Assembly: GCF_014132355.1 (NCBI RefSeq)
Contig: NZ_BLZO01000039.1
Coordinates: 35,368 to 99,367 of the forward strand
DNA from: Okeania sp. KiyG1
GTDB taxonomy: Bacteria > Cyanobacteriota > Cyanobacteriia > Cyanobacteriales > Microcoleaceae
Reading direction: 5' to 3'
Length of the DNA: 64,000 nt
Both the position numbers and the translations under genes were made by a program. The notes beneath the pieces were generated by a model, which was not told the origin of the DNA, searched no databases, and was given only the letters and a program-made list of their open reading frames with translations. Positions 44,328 through 52,845 of this stretch are shown one piece after another; positions within the stretch are counted from its first letter, which is position 1, and every line of letters starts with the position of its first letter.

Positions 44328-44384
44328 ATGGCAGAAAAAGATATATTTCATCCAATTGTACGTTCAGCATTAGAAGAAGAATAA
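44328..44384 (+). pseudogene. XisH N-terminal remnant
   Basis: Eighteen codons, MAEKDIFHPIVRSALEEE then TAA. They match the start of XisH family proteins (fdxN-element excision controlling factor, (A/S)xDIFHxxVxxAL). Nothing of the rest of the gene or of the usual xisI partner follows. From 44385 to 44567 there is only A+T-rich DNA. Confidence 0.55.
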
Positions 44385-44600
44385 TCCCTTGATTATTCTG
44401 CGCAACTCTTACCTAAAATGCTAATTTTTTGAACCATTACGACCATCAAGCTTGGACTTTTTTCAACTAAAAAATGCTAAAACTTTTATATGTCAATGCT
44501 GTTAGATTAGATCGGTAAACCCTAATTAAGTCGATTGTCGAAAAATATTTTAAGCTCTCAAGAATATTACCGAATAATTAAGGTTTAAAGCCTCTCCTTT

Positions 44601-45320
44601 ATTGAGTTTTTCTCCCCACCCCAACCACAACAAAATTTATCAATTCTAGATTACTTGCGTTTCCATCGTTGCCTAATCATTCTCGACGACTTCCAAGAAA
44701 CATTAACTACTGGAGAATTTGTCGGTACTTACATTCCAGAATACAAAAATTACGGTAAGTTCATCAAAGAAATAGCACATTCTCCTCACAACAGTTGTTT
44801 ACTCCTTCTCAGTTGGGAAAAACCCACAGAAATAGCTAATTTAGAAACAGAAAACTGTCACTGCCACACCTTACAAATTCAAGGTTTAGGAGAGTCAGCA
44901 ACAGAATTATTAAAAGCGAAAAAATTAACTGATGAAGATAGATGGTTAGAACTGATTAATCTTTACAGTAGCAACCCTTTATGGTTAAATATTATAGCTT
45001 CTACTATCCAAGATATATTCAATGGTAGTGTGGCTCAATTTTTATCTTATTCCTATCTATTTTTAGGAGATTTAAAACCAATATTACACGAACATTATCA
45101 GCGCTTATCCGAGTCTGAAAAGTTAGTCATGCAGTGGTTAGCTAATCAGGAAATAGGAGGAAATATTTCTAGTAAACCACCAGAATGTTCTGCAAATAAC
45201 GATTTTTTAGGAACAATACAGTCTTTAAGAAAACGGGGTTTAATCAAAAAAAATGTGAGCAAGGAAGGGTCTGTTTTTACTCTTGAACCTGTTATTAAAG
45301 AATATTTCAACAATGAATAA
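44601..45320 (+). pseudogene. NB-ARC/STAND NTPase fragment, cut at both ends
   Basis: The frame opens at SLSFIEFFSPPPQPQQN and continues SILDYLRFHRCLIILDDFQE (Walker B), then SCLLLLSWEKPTEI (sensor), NPLWLNIIAST (GxP-like region) and SESEKLVMQWLA with a winged-helix ending at EPVIKEYFNNE. The N-terminal HTH and Walker A are missing, replaced by a family A element fragment (44568-44600). The stop TAA is the first codon of a TAATAAT heptamer array that heads another family A element. Only the middle of a STAND protein remains. A TTG at 44655 could start a shorter product. Confidence 0.7.
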
Positions 45321-45440
45321 TTAATAATTAATAATTAATAATTACCTCTCCTTGAAAATCAGAGGATTGACTAATAATGAAAATTTTTATTTATTATCCC
45401 CTTAAAAGGGGAGGCTTTAAACCACAATTTTTCGGTAAAA
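45310..45440 (-). repeat. Dispersed element, family A, reverse orientation, with STRR head
   Basis: AATTAAT heptamers are joined to ACCTCTCCTTGAAAATC, GAGGATTGACTAATAATGA, CCCCTTAAAAGGGG and CACAATTTTTCGGTAA. This is the cleanest full copy. From 45441 to 45779 no gene is seen. Confidence 0.75.
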
Positions 45441-45779
45441 AATCAATCTAACGGTTGACGGCATATTACTGAATTATTCTCACTAATGCCACAATAATAC
45501 TCATAATTCTCGAAAATTACTACTAATTAAATATATACTATTTTATGACTTTTAAGGTTGGCAAATACAAATTTGGTTGACCATTAATTATTGATAACTC
45601 AATCTTTGCCTACTCTACTAGACTGACACATCTAAAATAATTTATTATATCATTGGGGACGGGTTCATCTGATTTTAGGTTAAGACTCATTAATTTAACG
45701 TGAAACCCGCCCCTACTATTGCCACATTTTAGGTTTGTCACGCCACTACTATTTAATTGTTTCTTCCCGATCGAATACC

Positions 45780-46367
45780 ATGAATCAACTATTACCTTTA
45801 GATTTTTCTAACCAAGACCTACGACATCGTGATTTTCAAGGTCAAGACCTGACAGGGGCTAATTTTAGCGGTTGCGATCTCAGAGGTTGCAATTTTCAGG
45901 ATGCTATCCTAGTAGAGGCCAATTTTCGAGGTGCAAGAATTGGACAATGTAGGAGCAAGATTAGGACTTTGATCGCCCGTTGTGCTGGAGCTGCGATCGC
46001 TGTTACTATTGCGAGTGCTTTTGCGAGTTTTGTTGCTGGTGGAATGGCGGGGGTTGCTGCTTTAATTGGAACTGGGGTTGTGGCGGTTGCTATTACTAAT
46101 GCGGAGAATGAAATTATTGCTGCGGTTTTAACGGGTACTTCAGCAGTTATTGCTTCGAGTGGTATTATCTCTTTTTTTTCCGGAAATATAGTTAAGGCAT
46201 TGTTATTATTTTTGGGTTCCGGAATAATTTTTGGATTAGCTATAATTTTGTTTTTTCAAGTTGTGATCAAGTTGGAGAAATTATCAAAAACATCTTTTGA
46301 AGATGCAAATTTAACTAATGCTATTTTTGATGAGGCAATTATATCAAATCCGGTTAAACAGTTATAG
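45780..46367 (+). CDS. Pentapeptide-repeat membrane protein
   Basis: A 195-residue protein. Start at MNQLLPLDFSNQDL (45780); the frame is open to 45735 but MSRHYYLIVSSRSNT precedes without support. Residues 8-58 are pentapeptide repeats (FSNQDLRHRDFQGQDLTGAN, then CDLRGCNFQDAILVEANFRG). Residues 70-170 hold three or four hydrophobic helices rich in Ala/Gly/Val. A last pair of pentapeptides (TSFEDANLTNAIFDEAI) closes the protein, so the beta-helix repeats flank the membrane region. Function is unknown. The frame ends next to a family B-like end (ATATCAAATCCGG). Confidence 0.75.
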   Translation: MNQLLPLDFSNQDLRHRDFQGQDLTGANFSGCDLRGCNFQDAILVEANFRGARIGQCRSKIRTLIARCAGAAIAVTIASAFASFVAGGMAGVAALIGTGVVAVAITNAENEIIAAVLTGTSAVIASSGIISFFSGNIVKALLLFLGSGIIFGLAIILFFQVVIKLEKLSKTSFEDANLTNAIFDEAIISNPVKQL

Positions 46368-46823
46368 ATTGATTCAGTAAGGAGGAGTCAACCCACCCCT
46401 AACCCCGACCGTGGAGGGGAGGGGAAGTCAGGAGTCAGGAGTCAGGAGTAAACCCACCCCTAACCCCTCCCAGGAGGGGAAGAAAGAAGAAGAAAGAGTA
46501 GTAAAGGGAGAAAGTTTTTTGTTTGCGCTCTTATCCGGACAAGATATCATACCTCAAATCACTAACGCCAAAATAAACTAGCTATTTGTAGCAAATATTG
46601 ATCGTGCTTGTTACACAGGCAAATATCTCTACTCTCTTATTTATAGCACTACCCAAATAGGACATTTATCAATGCTCAAACTCAGTCAGATATTACTTTT
46701 GTACGGGCGAACGGCCGCCCCTACTGACTTTTAACTTTTGACTTGCGCGTAGCACTATATAAGTATTCAAGCGGACATGATATAATCAGTCTTTTGCTAT
46801 AAAGTTCCACATCCAAAATAACC
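46368..46823. repeat. Repeat-rich spacer
   Basis: CAGGAGT heptamers (46427-46448), two blocks of CCCACCCCTAACCCC, and single family D-type ends near 46533 (ATCCGGACAAGATAT) and 46771 (GCGGACATGATATAA). No gene is seen. Confidence 0.6.
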
Positions 46824-48986
46824 ATGAGCAATAGTATATTAGACGATCGCTTTTTTACCAGACCCACCGACGGTCAAATTTTCTCATTCCCGATATTAAT
46901 AGTGGGTGGTTCCACAGCAGCATACTCGGCAACCCTGGGTGCATTAAAAGCGGGTGCTAATGTTTGCCTGGTGCAACCAAAACAAATATTAGGCGGACAA
47001 TTTACAACTCAAGCATTACCTGCTTCCGACGACCCTCAACTAGACAAAAAATTTAATCCAGGGGAAATATATGAAGATAAAGTAAACCGAGACAAATATG
47101 CCTTTTCCCAGACTCAATGGCAATTCCGCGAACGTAGTCGGGAACTCCAACCAGTTAATGGTAAGAAAATTGATAACCCTGGTGGGGGTTGGGTAAGTAA
47201 TTTTGCCACGACAACTGTAGTTATGGCACAAGCACTTAACGAAGCAATAGAAGATTTTCTCAGCAATGGCAAATTAACCCTCATACCTTTTGCTGAACCT
47301 GTAGAAGTCTTATTTAGTCAGTCTCCCAATGAACGACGACAGGTAACGGGTGTTGTTTTTCAGGATGTGCAAAATAATCAACGCTTCACCGTCAATGCTC
47401 AAATTACCATTGAAGCGACAGACTTAGGCGACTTACTAGAATTGGGAAATATTGAGTCCAGAGTCGGACAAGAATCACAAAACGACACGGGTGAACCACT
47501 TCTTCCCCAACAACCTTTTCCTGAATGTCAACAGTCAATCACTTTTTGTGCTGCTGTGGAAAAAACTGCTGAGGGAGAAGGTGTTCCCATCGCTAAACCA
47601 GAAGGTTATGGCGTCGAACCTTGGTTACAGACAGATAAATTTACCAGCACTTATCAAGGACGAGCATTTTTTGAGCGGTTTGCAATTTTTACTTATCGAC
47701 GAATAAAACGTCTCAAGGAAGGGTATATTCCAACTACGAGTAATGGTGATGTGACTATCCTGAATTATGAGTCCAATAATTATAAAGTCGGTCTGTTGAC
47801 TGGGGTGAGTCGGAGCAATCGCCAAAAACATCTTCAGCAAGCAAGGGAATATACCCAAGCTTATATCTATTATCTCCAGTCGCAAGAATTAAAAACCAAT
47901 AACTGGATATTAATAGGTCAAGTAGGAGAATTAAAACCACGGGGAGATTTGACTTGGACTAATGATGGTATTGCTCTGGAACCCTATATCCGCGAAGCAA
48001 GAAGAGGGATAGCATTAACAACTATTGTTTACCGAGATACTGCCCAACAATATTATGGCGAACAAGCACGGGGACGATGTTTTGAGGATAGCGTTGGTAT
48101 CGGTCATTATGCTTTGTTTGATATTCATCGCACCGATAACCCCAACCATCTTATTTTTAACAGTAAAGATGAGATGAAATGTTTGCCTTTTACTATTGCG
48201 TTAAAAGCAATGGTGCCTATCAATACAGATAATCTAATTTTATCGGCGAAAAGTATTGGCACGACTCATTTGAGTAATTCTGTATATCGGATGCACGCTG
48301 TTGAGTGGGCGATCGGGGAAGCAGGGGGTCATTTAGCTGCTTTTGCTCTGAATGAGGGGGTAGATGTTCGTACTATTGCCACAAATAAACGACTGATTTA
48401 TAAATTTCAGGGTTTATTAACTCGTAATCAAATTCCCCTATTTTGGTATAACGATATTGCCCATGACGACCCAGACTTTGAGGCGATACAAATTCTTGCG
48501 GTGGCAGGTATTGTACGGACTGAAAATTACAATCATTTATATTTTAATCCAGAGGGAACAGTCAACCGAGCAGTTGTTTCGGTAGCGGTGGTAAATGTGA
48601 TGGGTTTTGAAATGCTTAATCCTCAGTTTCCCACTTTTCTCGATGTACCGAAAGAGCATTTTGCCTATCGTGCAGTTGAAACTATGGCAGCAAAAGGTAT
48701 TGTTTCGGGGGTGGGAAATGGATATTTTGCTCCAAATTTACAATGTACGCGGAAGCAGTTAGCATTTATTGTTGGAAAGAGTGGAGATTTTGATGTGTTT
48801 CAGTTATTTGGGTCTTCTGGTACGCCTCTGGATGCTCAACCTTTGAAACGACGGGAGTTGTCTAGGATATTGTATTTGGTATTGCGTTCGCAATATGGTA
48901 TTGATTACAGCAGTTTTCTAGTTGATGAGGTACAAAGTTTTATTGCTCTAGGGAACAGGGAACAGGGAACAGGGAACAGGGAATAG
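46824..48986 (+). CDS. FAD-dependent oxidoreductase with C-terminal SLH domains
   Basis: A 720-residue protein. An FAD-binding Rossmann fold starts at residue 23 (ILIVGGSTAAYSATLGALKA), with QILGGQFTTQALPASDD next, an FAD_oxidored-type dehydrogenase fold to about residue 535 (ATDLGDLLELG, SVGIGHYALFDIHR, LSNSVYRMHAVEWAIGEAGG), and then S-layer-homology repeats (FLDVPKEHFAYRAVETMAAK then GIVSGVGNGYFAPNLQCTRK). The SLH part would tie it to the cell surface, but no signal peptide is visible. The last 25 or so residues come from a MITE-like element (48905 onward) and a GGGAACA heptamer array (LGNREQGTGNRE). The substrate is unknown. Confidence 0.85.
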   Translation: MSNSILDDRFFTRPTDGQIFSFPILIVGGSTAAYSATLGALKAGANVCLVQPKQILGGQFTTQALPASDDPQLDKKFNPGEIYEDKVNRDKYAFSQTQWQFRERSRELQPVNGKKIDNPGGGWVSNFATTTVVMAQALNEAIEDFLSNGKLTLIPFAEPVEVLFSQSPNERRQVTGVVFQDVQNNQRFTVNAQITIEATDLGDLLELGNIESRVGQESQNDTGEPLLPQQPFPECQQSITFCAAVEKTAEGEGVPIAKPEGYGVEPWLQTDKFTSTYQGRAFFERFAIFTYRRIKRLKEGYIPTTSNGDVTILNYESNNYKVGLLTGVSRSNRQKHLQQAREYTQAYIYYLQSQELKTNNWILIGQVGELKPRGDLTWTNDGIALEPYIREARRGIALTTIVYRDTAQQYYGEQARGRCFEDSVGIGHYALFDIHRTDNPNHLIFNSKDEMKCLPFTIALKAMVPINTDNLILSAKSIGTTHLSNSVYRMHAVEWAIGEAGGHLAAFALNEGVDVRTIATNKRLIYKFQGLLTRNQIPLFWYNDIAHDDPDFEAIQILAVAGIVRTENYNHLYFNPEGTVNRAVVSVAVVNVMGFEMLNPQFPTFLDVPKEHFAYRAVETMAAKGIVSGVGNGYFAPNLQCTRKQLAFIVGKSGDFDVFQLFGSSGTPLDAQPLKRRELSRILYLVLRSQYGIDYSSFLVDEVQSFIALGNREQGTGNRE

Positions 48987-49039
48987 GGAACAGGGAATAG
49001 TCCTAAAAGTGTACCTCACTATCCTCAAAAGTGCTGTAA
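48905..49039. mobile_element. MITE-like element supplying the gene's C-terminus
   Basis: Ends TTACAGCA and TGCTGTAA, 135 bp. It shares GATGAGxTACAAAGTTTTAT, TGCTCTAGGGAACAGGGAA and GTACCTCACTATCCTCAAAA with the copy at 57973-58082. The stop codon of the oxidoreductase (48984-48986) is inside its heptamer array. Confidence 0.85.
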
Positions 49040-49072
49040 ATATTCTTGTAGTGCGGGTATCTTACCCGCGAA

Positions 49073-49218
49073 TACGGGAGCAAGATACTACGGGAGTAAG
49101 ATGCTATGGGAGCAAGATGCTATGGGAGCAAGATGCTATGGGAGCAAGATGCTATGGGAGCAAGATGCTATGGGAGCAAGATGCTATGGGAGCAAGATGC
49201 TATGGGAGCAAGATGCTC
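49073..49218. repeat. 16-bp minisatellite (ATGGGAGCAAGATGCT)
   Basis: Nine tandem units, the first two divergent (ACGGGAGCAAGATACT and ACGGGAGTAAGATGCT) and seven identical. The flanking GCGGGTATCTTACCCGC and GCTCCCAC show that it grew from a GGGAGCAAGATGCTCCC palindrome. The open frame across it is an artefact. Confidence 0.9.
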
Positions 49219-49224
49219 CCACTA

Positions 49225-49368
49225 TCACGCCTGATAACAAAAATAATTACAATGCACGACCATCAAAAATTTAATATAGCAATATTTTTTCCACTTTCAC
49301 GCCTGACAACAAAAATAATTACAATGCACGACCATCAAAAATTTAATATAGCAATATTTTTTCCACTT
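49225..49368. repeat. Two tandem 72-bp repeats
   Basis: Two copies of TCACGCCTGAxAACAAAAAT...AGCAATATTTTTTCCACTT differ at one or two bases and follow the minisatellite directly. Confidence 0.9.
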
Positions 49369-49524
49369 TGGTAGAATATAATCAGGACTTACGCATGAGG
49401 TACGAAAAACTAGGACTTGAGATTGCTTTCCGTTCCGGAATGCTCCGCAAACGAGGGCGTCTCCAAAAAAATCTGCTGATTGCTGACTGCTTATTTAACT
49501 GTTTTAGAATTGGATAAAAGACTC

Positions 49525-49686
49525 TATAGCACTTCTCTAATTTATGAGATACAGTTTTAGATCCCCCCTAACCCCCCTTAGTAAGGGGGGAACCGCTTAA
49601 AAAGGGGAGAGGTTTCACGCGTCCCCCTTAAAAAGGGGGATTTAGGGGGATCGTAAATGTACCTCATCTTTATGAGAAATGCTATA
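49525..49686. repeat. MITE-like element, family E (best copy)
   Basis: TATAGCACTTCTC and GAGAAATGCTATA form the ends. Inside are CCCCCCTTAGTAAGGGGGG and CCCCCTTAAAAAGGGGG hairpins and the pair GAGATACAGTTTTAGATC and GATCGTAAATGTACCTC. Confidence 0.8.
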
Positions 49687-49714
49687 TCGTTATTTTCAGC
49701 AAAGGTAAAAAATT

Positions 49715-50317
49715 ATGGTGACAACTAATTTAATTCAGACAATAGCTGTTAATATTCCCAAAGAAATTAATCTCAAAATTACTCACGAACAATTTGTTGA
49801 GTTAGCACTGGTTAACCGAGATTTACAATTAGAAAGAACTGCCAAAGGAGAATTAATTGTTATGGCACCAACAGGAAGCGATACGGGAAGGCAAAATTTA
49901 GGTATTGAAGCACAATTATGGTTATGGAACCGTCAAACAAAATTAGGGGAAGCTTTTAATTCTTCTACTGGTTTTCATCTGCCTAATGGTAGTAGTCGTT
50001 CCCCCGATGCTGCCTGGGTAAAACAGGAAAGATGGGATAGTTTGACTAGGGAACAAAAGGAAACTTTCGCGCCTTTATGTCCTGATTTTGTAGTAGAATT
50101 ACGTTCTAAAAATGATACTATTTCCGAGTTACAGAAAAAGATGAAAGAGTATCAAGCAAATGGAGCAAGATTAGGTTGGTTAATTGATAGTAAAAATCGG
50201 CAAGTGGAGATTTATCGCCAAAATAGAGACGTGGAAATATTAGAAAATCCTAATAGTTTATCTGGGGAAGATGTATTACCTGGATTTGTTTTAGATTTGA
50301 CAGAAGTTTGGGATTAG
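49715..50317 (+). CDS. Uma2-family (DUF820) putative endonuclease
   Basis: A 200-residue PD-(D/E)XK-like protein, abundant in cyanobacteria. Motifs: THEQFVELALVNRDLQLERT, then ELIVMAPTG, SRSPDAAWVKQERW, CPDFVVELRSKNDTI (catalytic D...ExK-like), MKEYQANGARLGWLIDSKNR and VEIYRQ. The DNA-cleaving role is inferred from the fold; the biology is unknown. It is solitary, and a family E element ends 28 bases upstream. Confidence 0.9.
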   Translation: MVTTNLIQTIAVNIPKEINLKITHEQFVELALVNRDLQLERTAKGELIVMAPTGSDTGRQNLGIEAQLWLWNRQTKLGEAFNSSTGFHLPNGSSRSPDAAWVKQERWDSLTREQKETFAPLCPDFVVELRSKNDTISELQKKMKEYQANGARLGWLIDSKNRQVEIYRQNRDVEILENPNSLSGEDVLPGFVLDLTEVWD

Positions 50318-50456
50318 TAACAACATCTATTAAATGAGAAAACAGTGATGAAATTAATATTTTTCCTACCTTGGTCTTGGTGCATCGTAATAGTTGTGCA
50401 TTTTCATTATTTTTTTGAGGAAGCACAATAGTGGGAGCATCTTGCTCCCGTTTCAC

Positions 50457-50627
50457 ATCAAATCCGTTTAATTCGGTATAAAAAAATGTTCAATCTTCAA
50501 CCATTACCAAATATTTCTCGATATTCCCCTCCACCGGAGGGGTTAGGGGTGGGTTCCCATCTCCCCTACTCCCCTACTCCCCTACTCCCCATCTAATTAA
50601 TTACACCGATGCTACCGGATTTGATAT
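50457..50627. repeat. MITE-like element, family B, divergent core
   Basis: The ends are ATCAAATCCG and CCGGATTTGATAT. The right subterminal ACACCGATGCTACCGG is as in the copies at 3005 and 5234, but the core is replaced by CCCCTCCACCGGAGGGG and CCCCTACT octamers. Confidence 0.7.
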
Positions 50628-50717
50628 CAGACATTCCTTTTTCCTAGATACCATTACTATTCAGAACTACCCCAACCTTAAGTCTAGTTGTAGTTAAACA
50701 GAAAGCGATCGCTACCC

Positions 50718-51509
50718 TTAAATAGTTTGTTGTCGCAACCAAGTATCTGCCCAAGTTGCATCATTTTCTGATAATTCTGGCACTGGTTTTTGAGTGTAAT
50801 CTATTTTTAAATCGTAACGACCAGCATCATAAATAGTAGTTAATAAACCTTGTAAATCTATAATTGGTTCTGTATCTTCTGGGCGTAATGGTAAAGGAAA
50901 TTCAGGGATTTTATTTTGGATATTAAAAGCATATAAATCTGCTCTTGGTCGCTGTTTTTTGCGACTAACTAAAATTCGATAATGAGATTTATTTTTATCA
51001 TTTGAAATAGGCATTCTTTGACCGCGACGCAGTAAATCTATTTCAATAAAATTAGTAAAACTATCTAATATTTTTTCTCGTTTTTCTAGATACATTTCTC
51101 TACCTTTTCCTCCTCTTTTATTAGCAGGAGATAATATTTCTATAGCAGTTATAACTTCCTTAGTTGCTACTTCTTGAATTTCCAAATATCCTTCACGAAT
51201 ATTAATTGGTATTGGCAGAGTCACTGTTGTAGGTTTTGTGGAAGGTTCTATTACGGCAGCTTGAGATTCTGTAGAATTTGAAGTGTTAATTTGACCTTTT
51301 TTTGACAGCACTGAAACATCAGGAATACCTACAAGTAAAGATTCTATATCGTTAGTTTCATACATTCTGACATCTAGAGAAACTGAATATTTATCGCCGA
51401 GTTGAGCAGATAATAAGTCAGCTATCCTGACAATGAGTCGATTATGTAATCCCGGCCATAAATCAGGATGTTCTAAATATGGGTCCATACCAGGAAATGG
51501 GGATGGCAT
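50718..51509 (-). CDS. DUF4058 family protein
   Basis: A 263-residue protein. The start MPSPFPGMDPYLEHPDLWPG then LHNRLIVRIADLLSAQL is the diagnostic DUF4058 N-terminus. Later motifs are EVVTKE..AIEILSPANKRGGKG-like (VITAIEILSPANKRGGKG), then EIDLLRRGQRMP, LVSRKKQRPRADLYAF, FPLPLRPEDTEPIIDL and a YDLKIDY tail. The E-x-LSPxNK segment suggests a nuclease-like core. The function is unknown. Alone. Confidence 0.9.
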   Translation of the reverse strand: MPSPFPGMDPYLEHPDLWPGLHNRLIVRIADLLSAQLGDKYSVSLDVRMYETNDIESLLVGIPDVSVLSKKGQINTSNSTESQAAVIEPSTKPTTVTLPIPINIREGYLEIQEVATKEVITAIEILSPANKRGGKGREMYLEKREKILDSFTNFIEIDLLRRGQRMPISNDKNKSHYRILVSRKKQRPRADLYAFNIQNKIPEFPLPLRPEDTEPIIDLQGLLTTIYDAGRYDLKIDYTQKPVPELSENDATWADTWLRQQTI

Positions 51510-51699
51510 TAATTTTTCTCCTTTGGTTTTTGATGTATTTTTTAAATAAAAAAAGCAGGCACTATACCTACCTTATATACATAAATCAGAATATATATAA
51601 TTTACTTACTATGATTGATTTTATTTGAAATATAAATTTATAAATATTAGTAAACTTTTTGCCCTATCAGGTACGATAAGTTATTAATTAGCTGTCTGA

Positions 51700-52098
51700 C
51701 TAATCGTCATTATTACCTCGAATTTGCCTTCGCTCTGACTCAGGTAGTATGTACTCTTTTAGTAATTCTGCTTTCATCTCTGATGCTTCTGAGGGAGGAA
51801 TATATCCATAAACTTCAGACATATTTAACACCTGCCACCTTTTTTTTAAATTCTCCTCTTTTCGAGACTTCTCCTGGTTATCTTTCCAGCTTTTGACAAC
51901 CTCTTCCGATACTGGTGTAAGTAACTTCTGGCAACCACCACCAAATAGAGCGCCAATAATAATGATCATCTCTAAAGGTACAGCAGGAGAGAAAAAACCT
52001 GGTAGTAATAGATAAATTATACCGATTAAACCACCTCCAAAAAGTCCCCCTGCTTGTAGAGATCTGATAAAGTCTAGTATCTCGATTAGGTCTTTCAT
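51700..52098 (-). CDS. Hypothetical membrane protein
   Basis: A 132-residue protein with two hydrophobic helices (residues 16-35 LQAGGLFGGGLIGIIYLLLP and 40-57 VPLEMIIIIGALFGGG) and a charged, helical C-terminal half (SEEVVKSWKDNQEKSRKEEN, then LPESERRQIRGNNDD). No family is recognised. It shares strand with the next small membrane gene at 52317. Confidence 0.55.
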   Translation of the reverse strand: MKDLIEILDFIRSLQAGGLFGGGLIGIIYLLLPGFFSPAVPLEMIIIIGALFGGGCQKLLTPVSEEVVKSWKDNQEKSRKEENLKKRWQVLNMSEVYGYIPPSEASEMKAELLKEYILPESERRQIRGNNDD

Positions 52099-52316
52099 AT
52101 AAGGTTATAATTTTTTCCGTTGAGTTAAGCTCTATATTACCATAGTAGTCCATTTTCTTGGTACATTCCCGTACATATCATATTCACTGTGAAAAGTCAA
52201 GAAAAATGGTGTGATTTTCAAAAAACATTTCCTACATAAGATACGCCCCCCATCTAGAAACAAATGTCCAGTATGAGGGGCAATACCTAATTGTCTAATA
52301 ATTTAATTAGGAATTA

Positions 52317-52682
52317 CTATTCAACTTTTTCCTGATTAGATTCTGTTTGCTCCTGTTCTGAAATAGGAGATACATTTTTTTTCTCAGTTATCAGAAGCTT
52401 AAGAATTTCAGAGTTCTCATCATCACTATTTTGGTTACTTAACTTCAGTAATAACACAACCAATTCTAATACCACATAAATCCCTATCAACCAGATAATT
52501 ATCGGTGTGAAACCTGGTTTTTCTTCAAATCTAGCACTGTATAAAACAAAAAACAGATACCATATAACAGTTATAAATAAGAGGCGAACAAAACTACTTT
52601 TAATCAGCAAAAGTCGTTCCTCTCTGTTAGATTTGAAAAAATTATTGGGTTCAAAATCTGGCTTCAATGATTTATCTAACAC
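52317..52682 (-). CDS. Hypothetical membrane protein
   Basis: A 121-residue protein with two adjacent hydrophobic helices (about 32-47 LLFITVIWYLFFVLYS and 57-78 TPIIIWLIGIYVVLELVVLL) and a Glu/Gln-rich tail. No family is recognised. It is oriented away from the STAND gene, with about 160 bases of shared upstream region, so it could be a divergently expressed partner. Confidence 0.5.
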   Translation of the reverse strand: MLDKSLKPDFEPNNFFKSNREERLLLIKSSFVRLLFITVIWYLFFVLYSARFEEKPGFTPIIIWLIGIYVVLELVVLLLKLSNQNSDDENSEILKLLITEKKNVSPISEQEQTESNQEKVE

Positions 52683-52845
52683 GACTGATACTACTAAAGG
52701 TTATTTTTTGTTATAATTATCCTTAAGTGTAATTATAATTCATGTAATGTGGAAATCCCAGGTAATGTTTTGGTTCATCTTCAGAGTGAGCCAAATGTGA
52801 GCTACTATTTTATTAGTAGTGTAGTAAAGCTAAGGGAGGACTAAT

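Noticed and set aside
49073-49218. CRISPR-like array
   Set aside because: Head-to-tail 16-bp units without spacers: a minisatellite.
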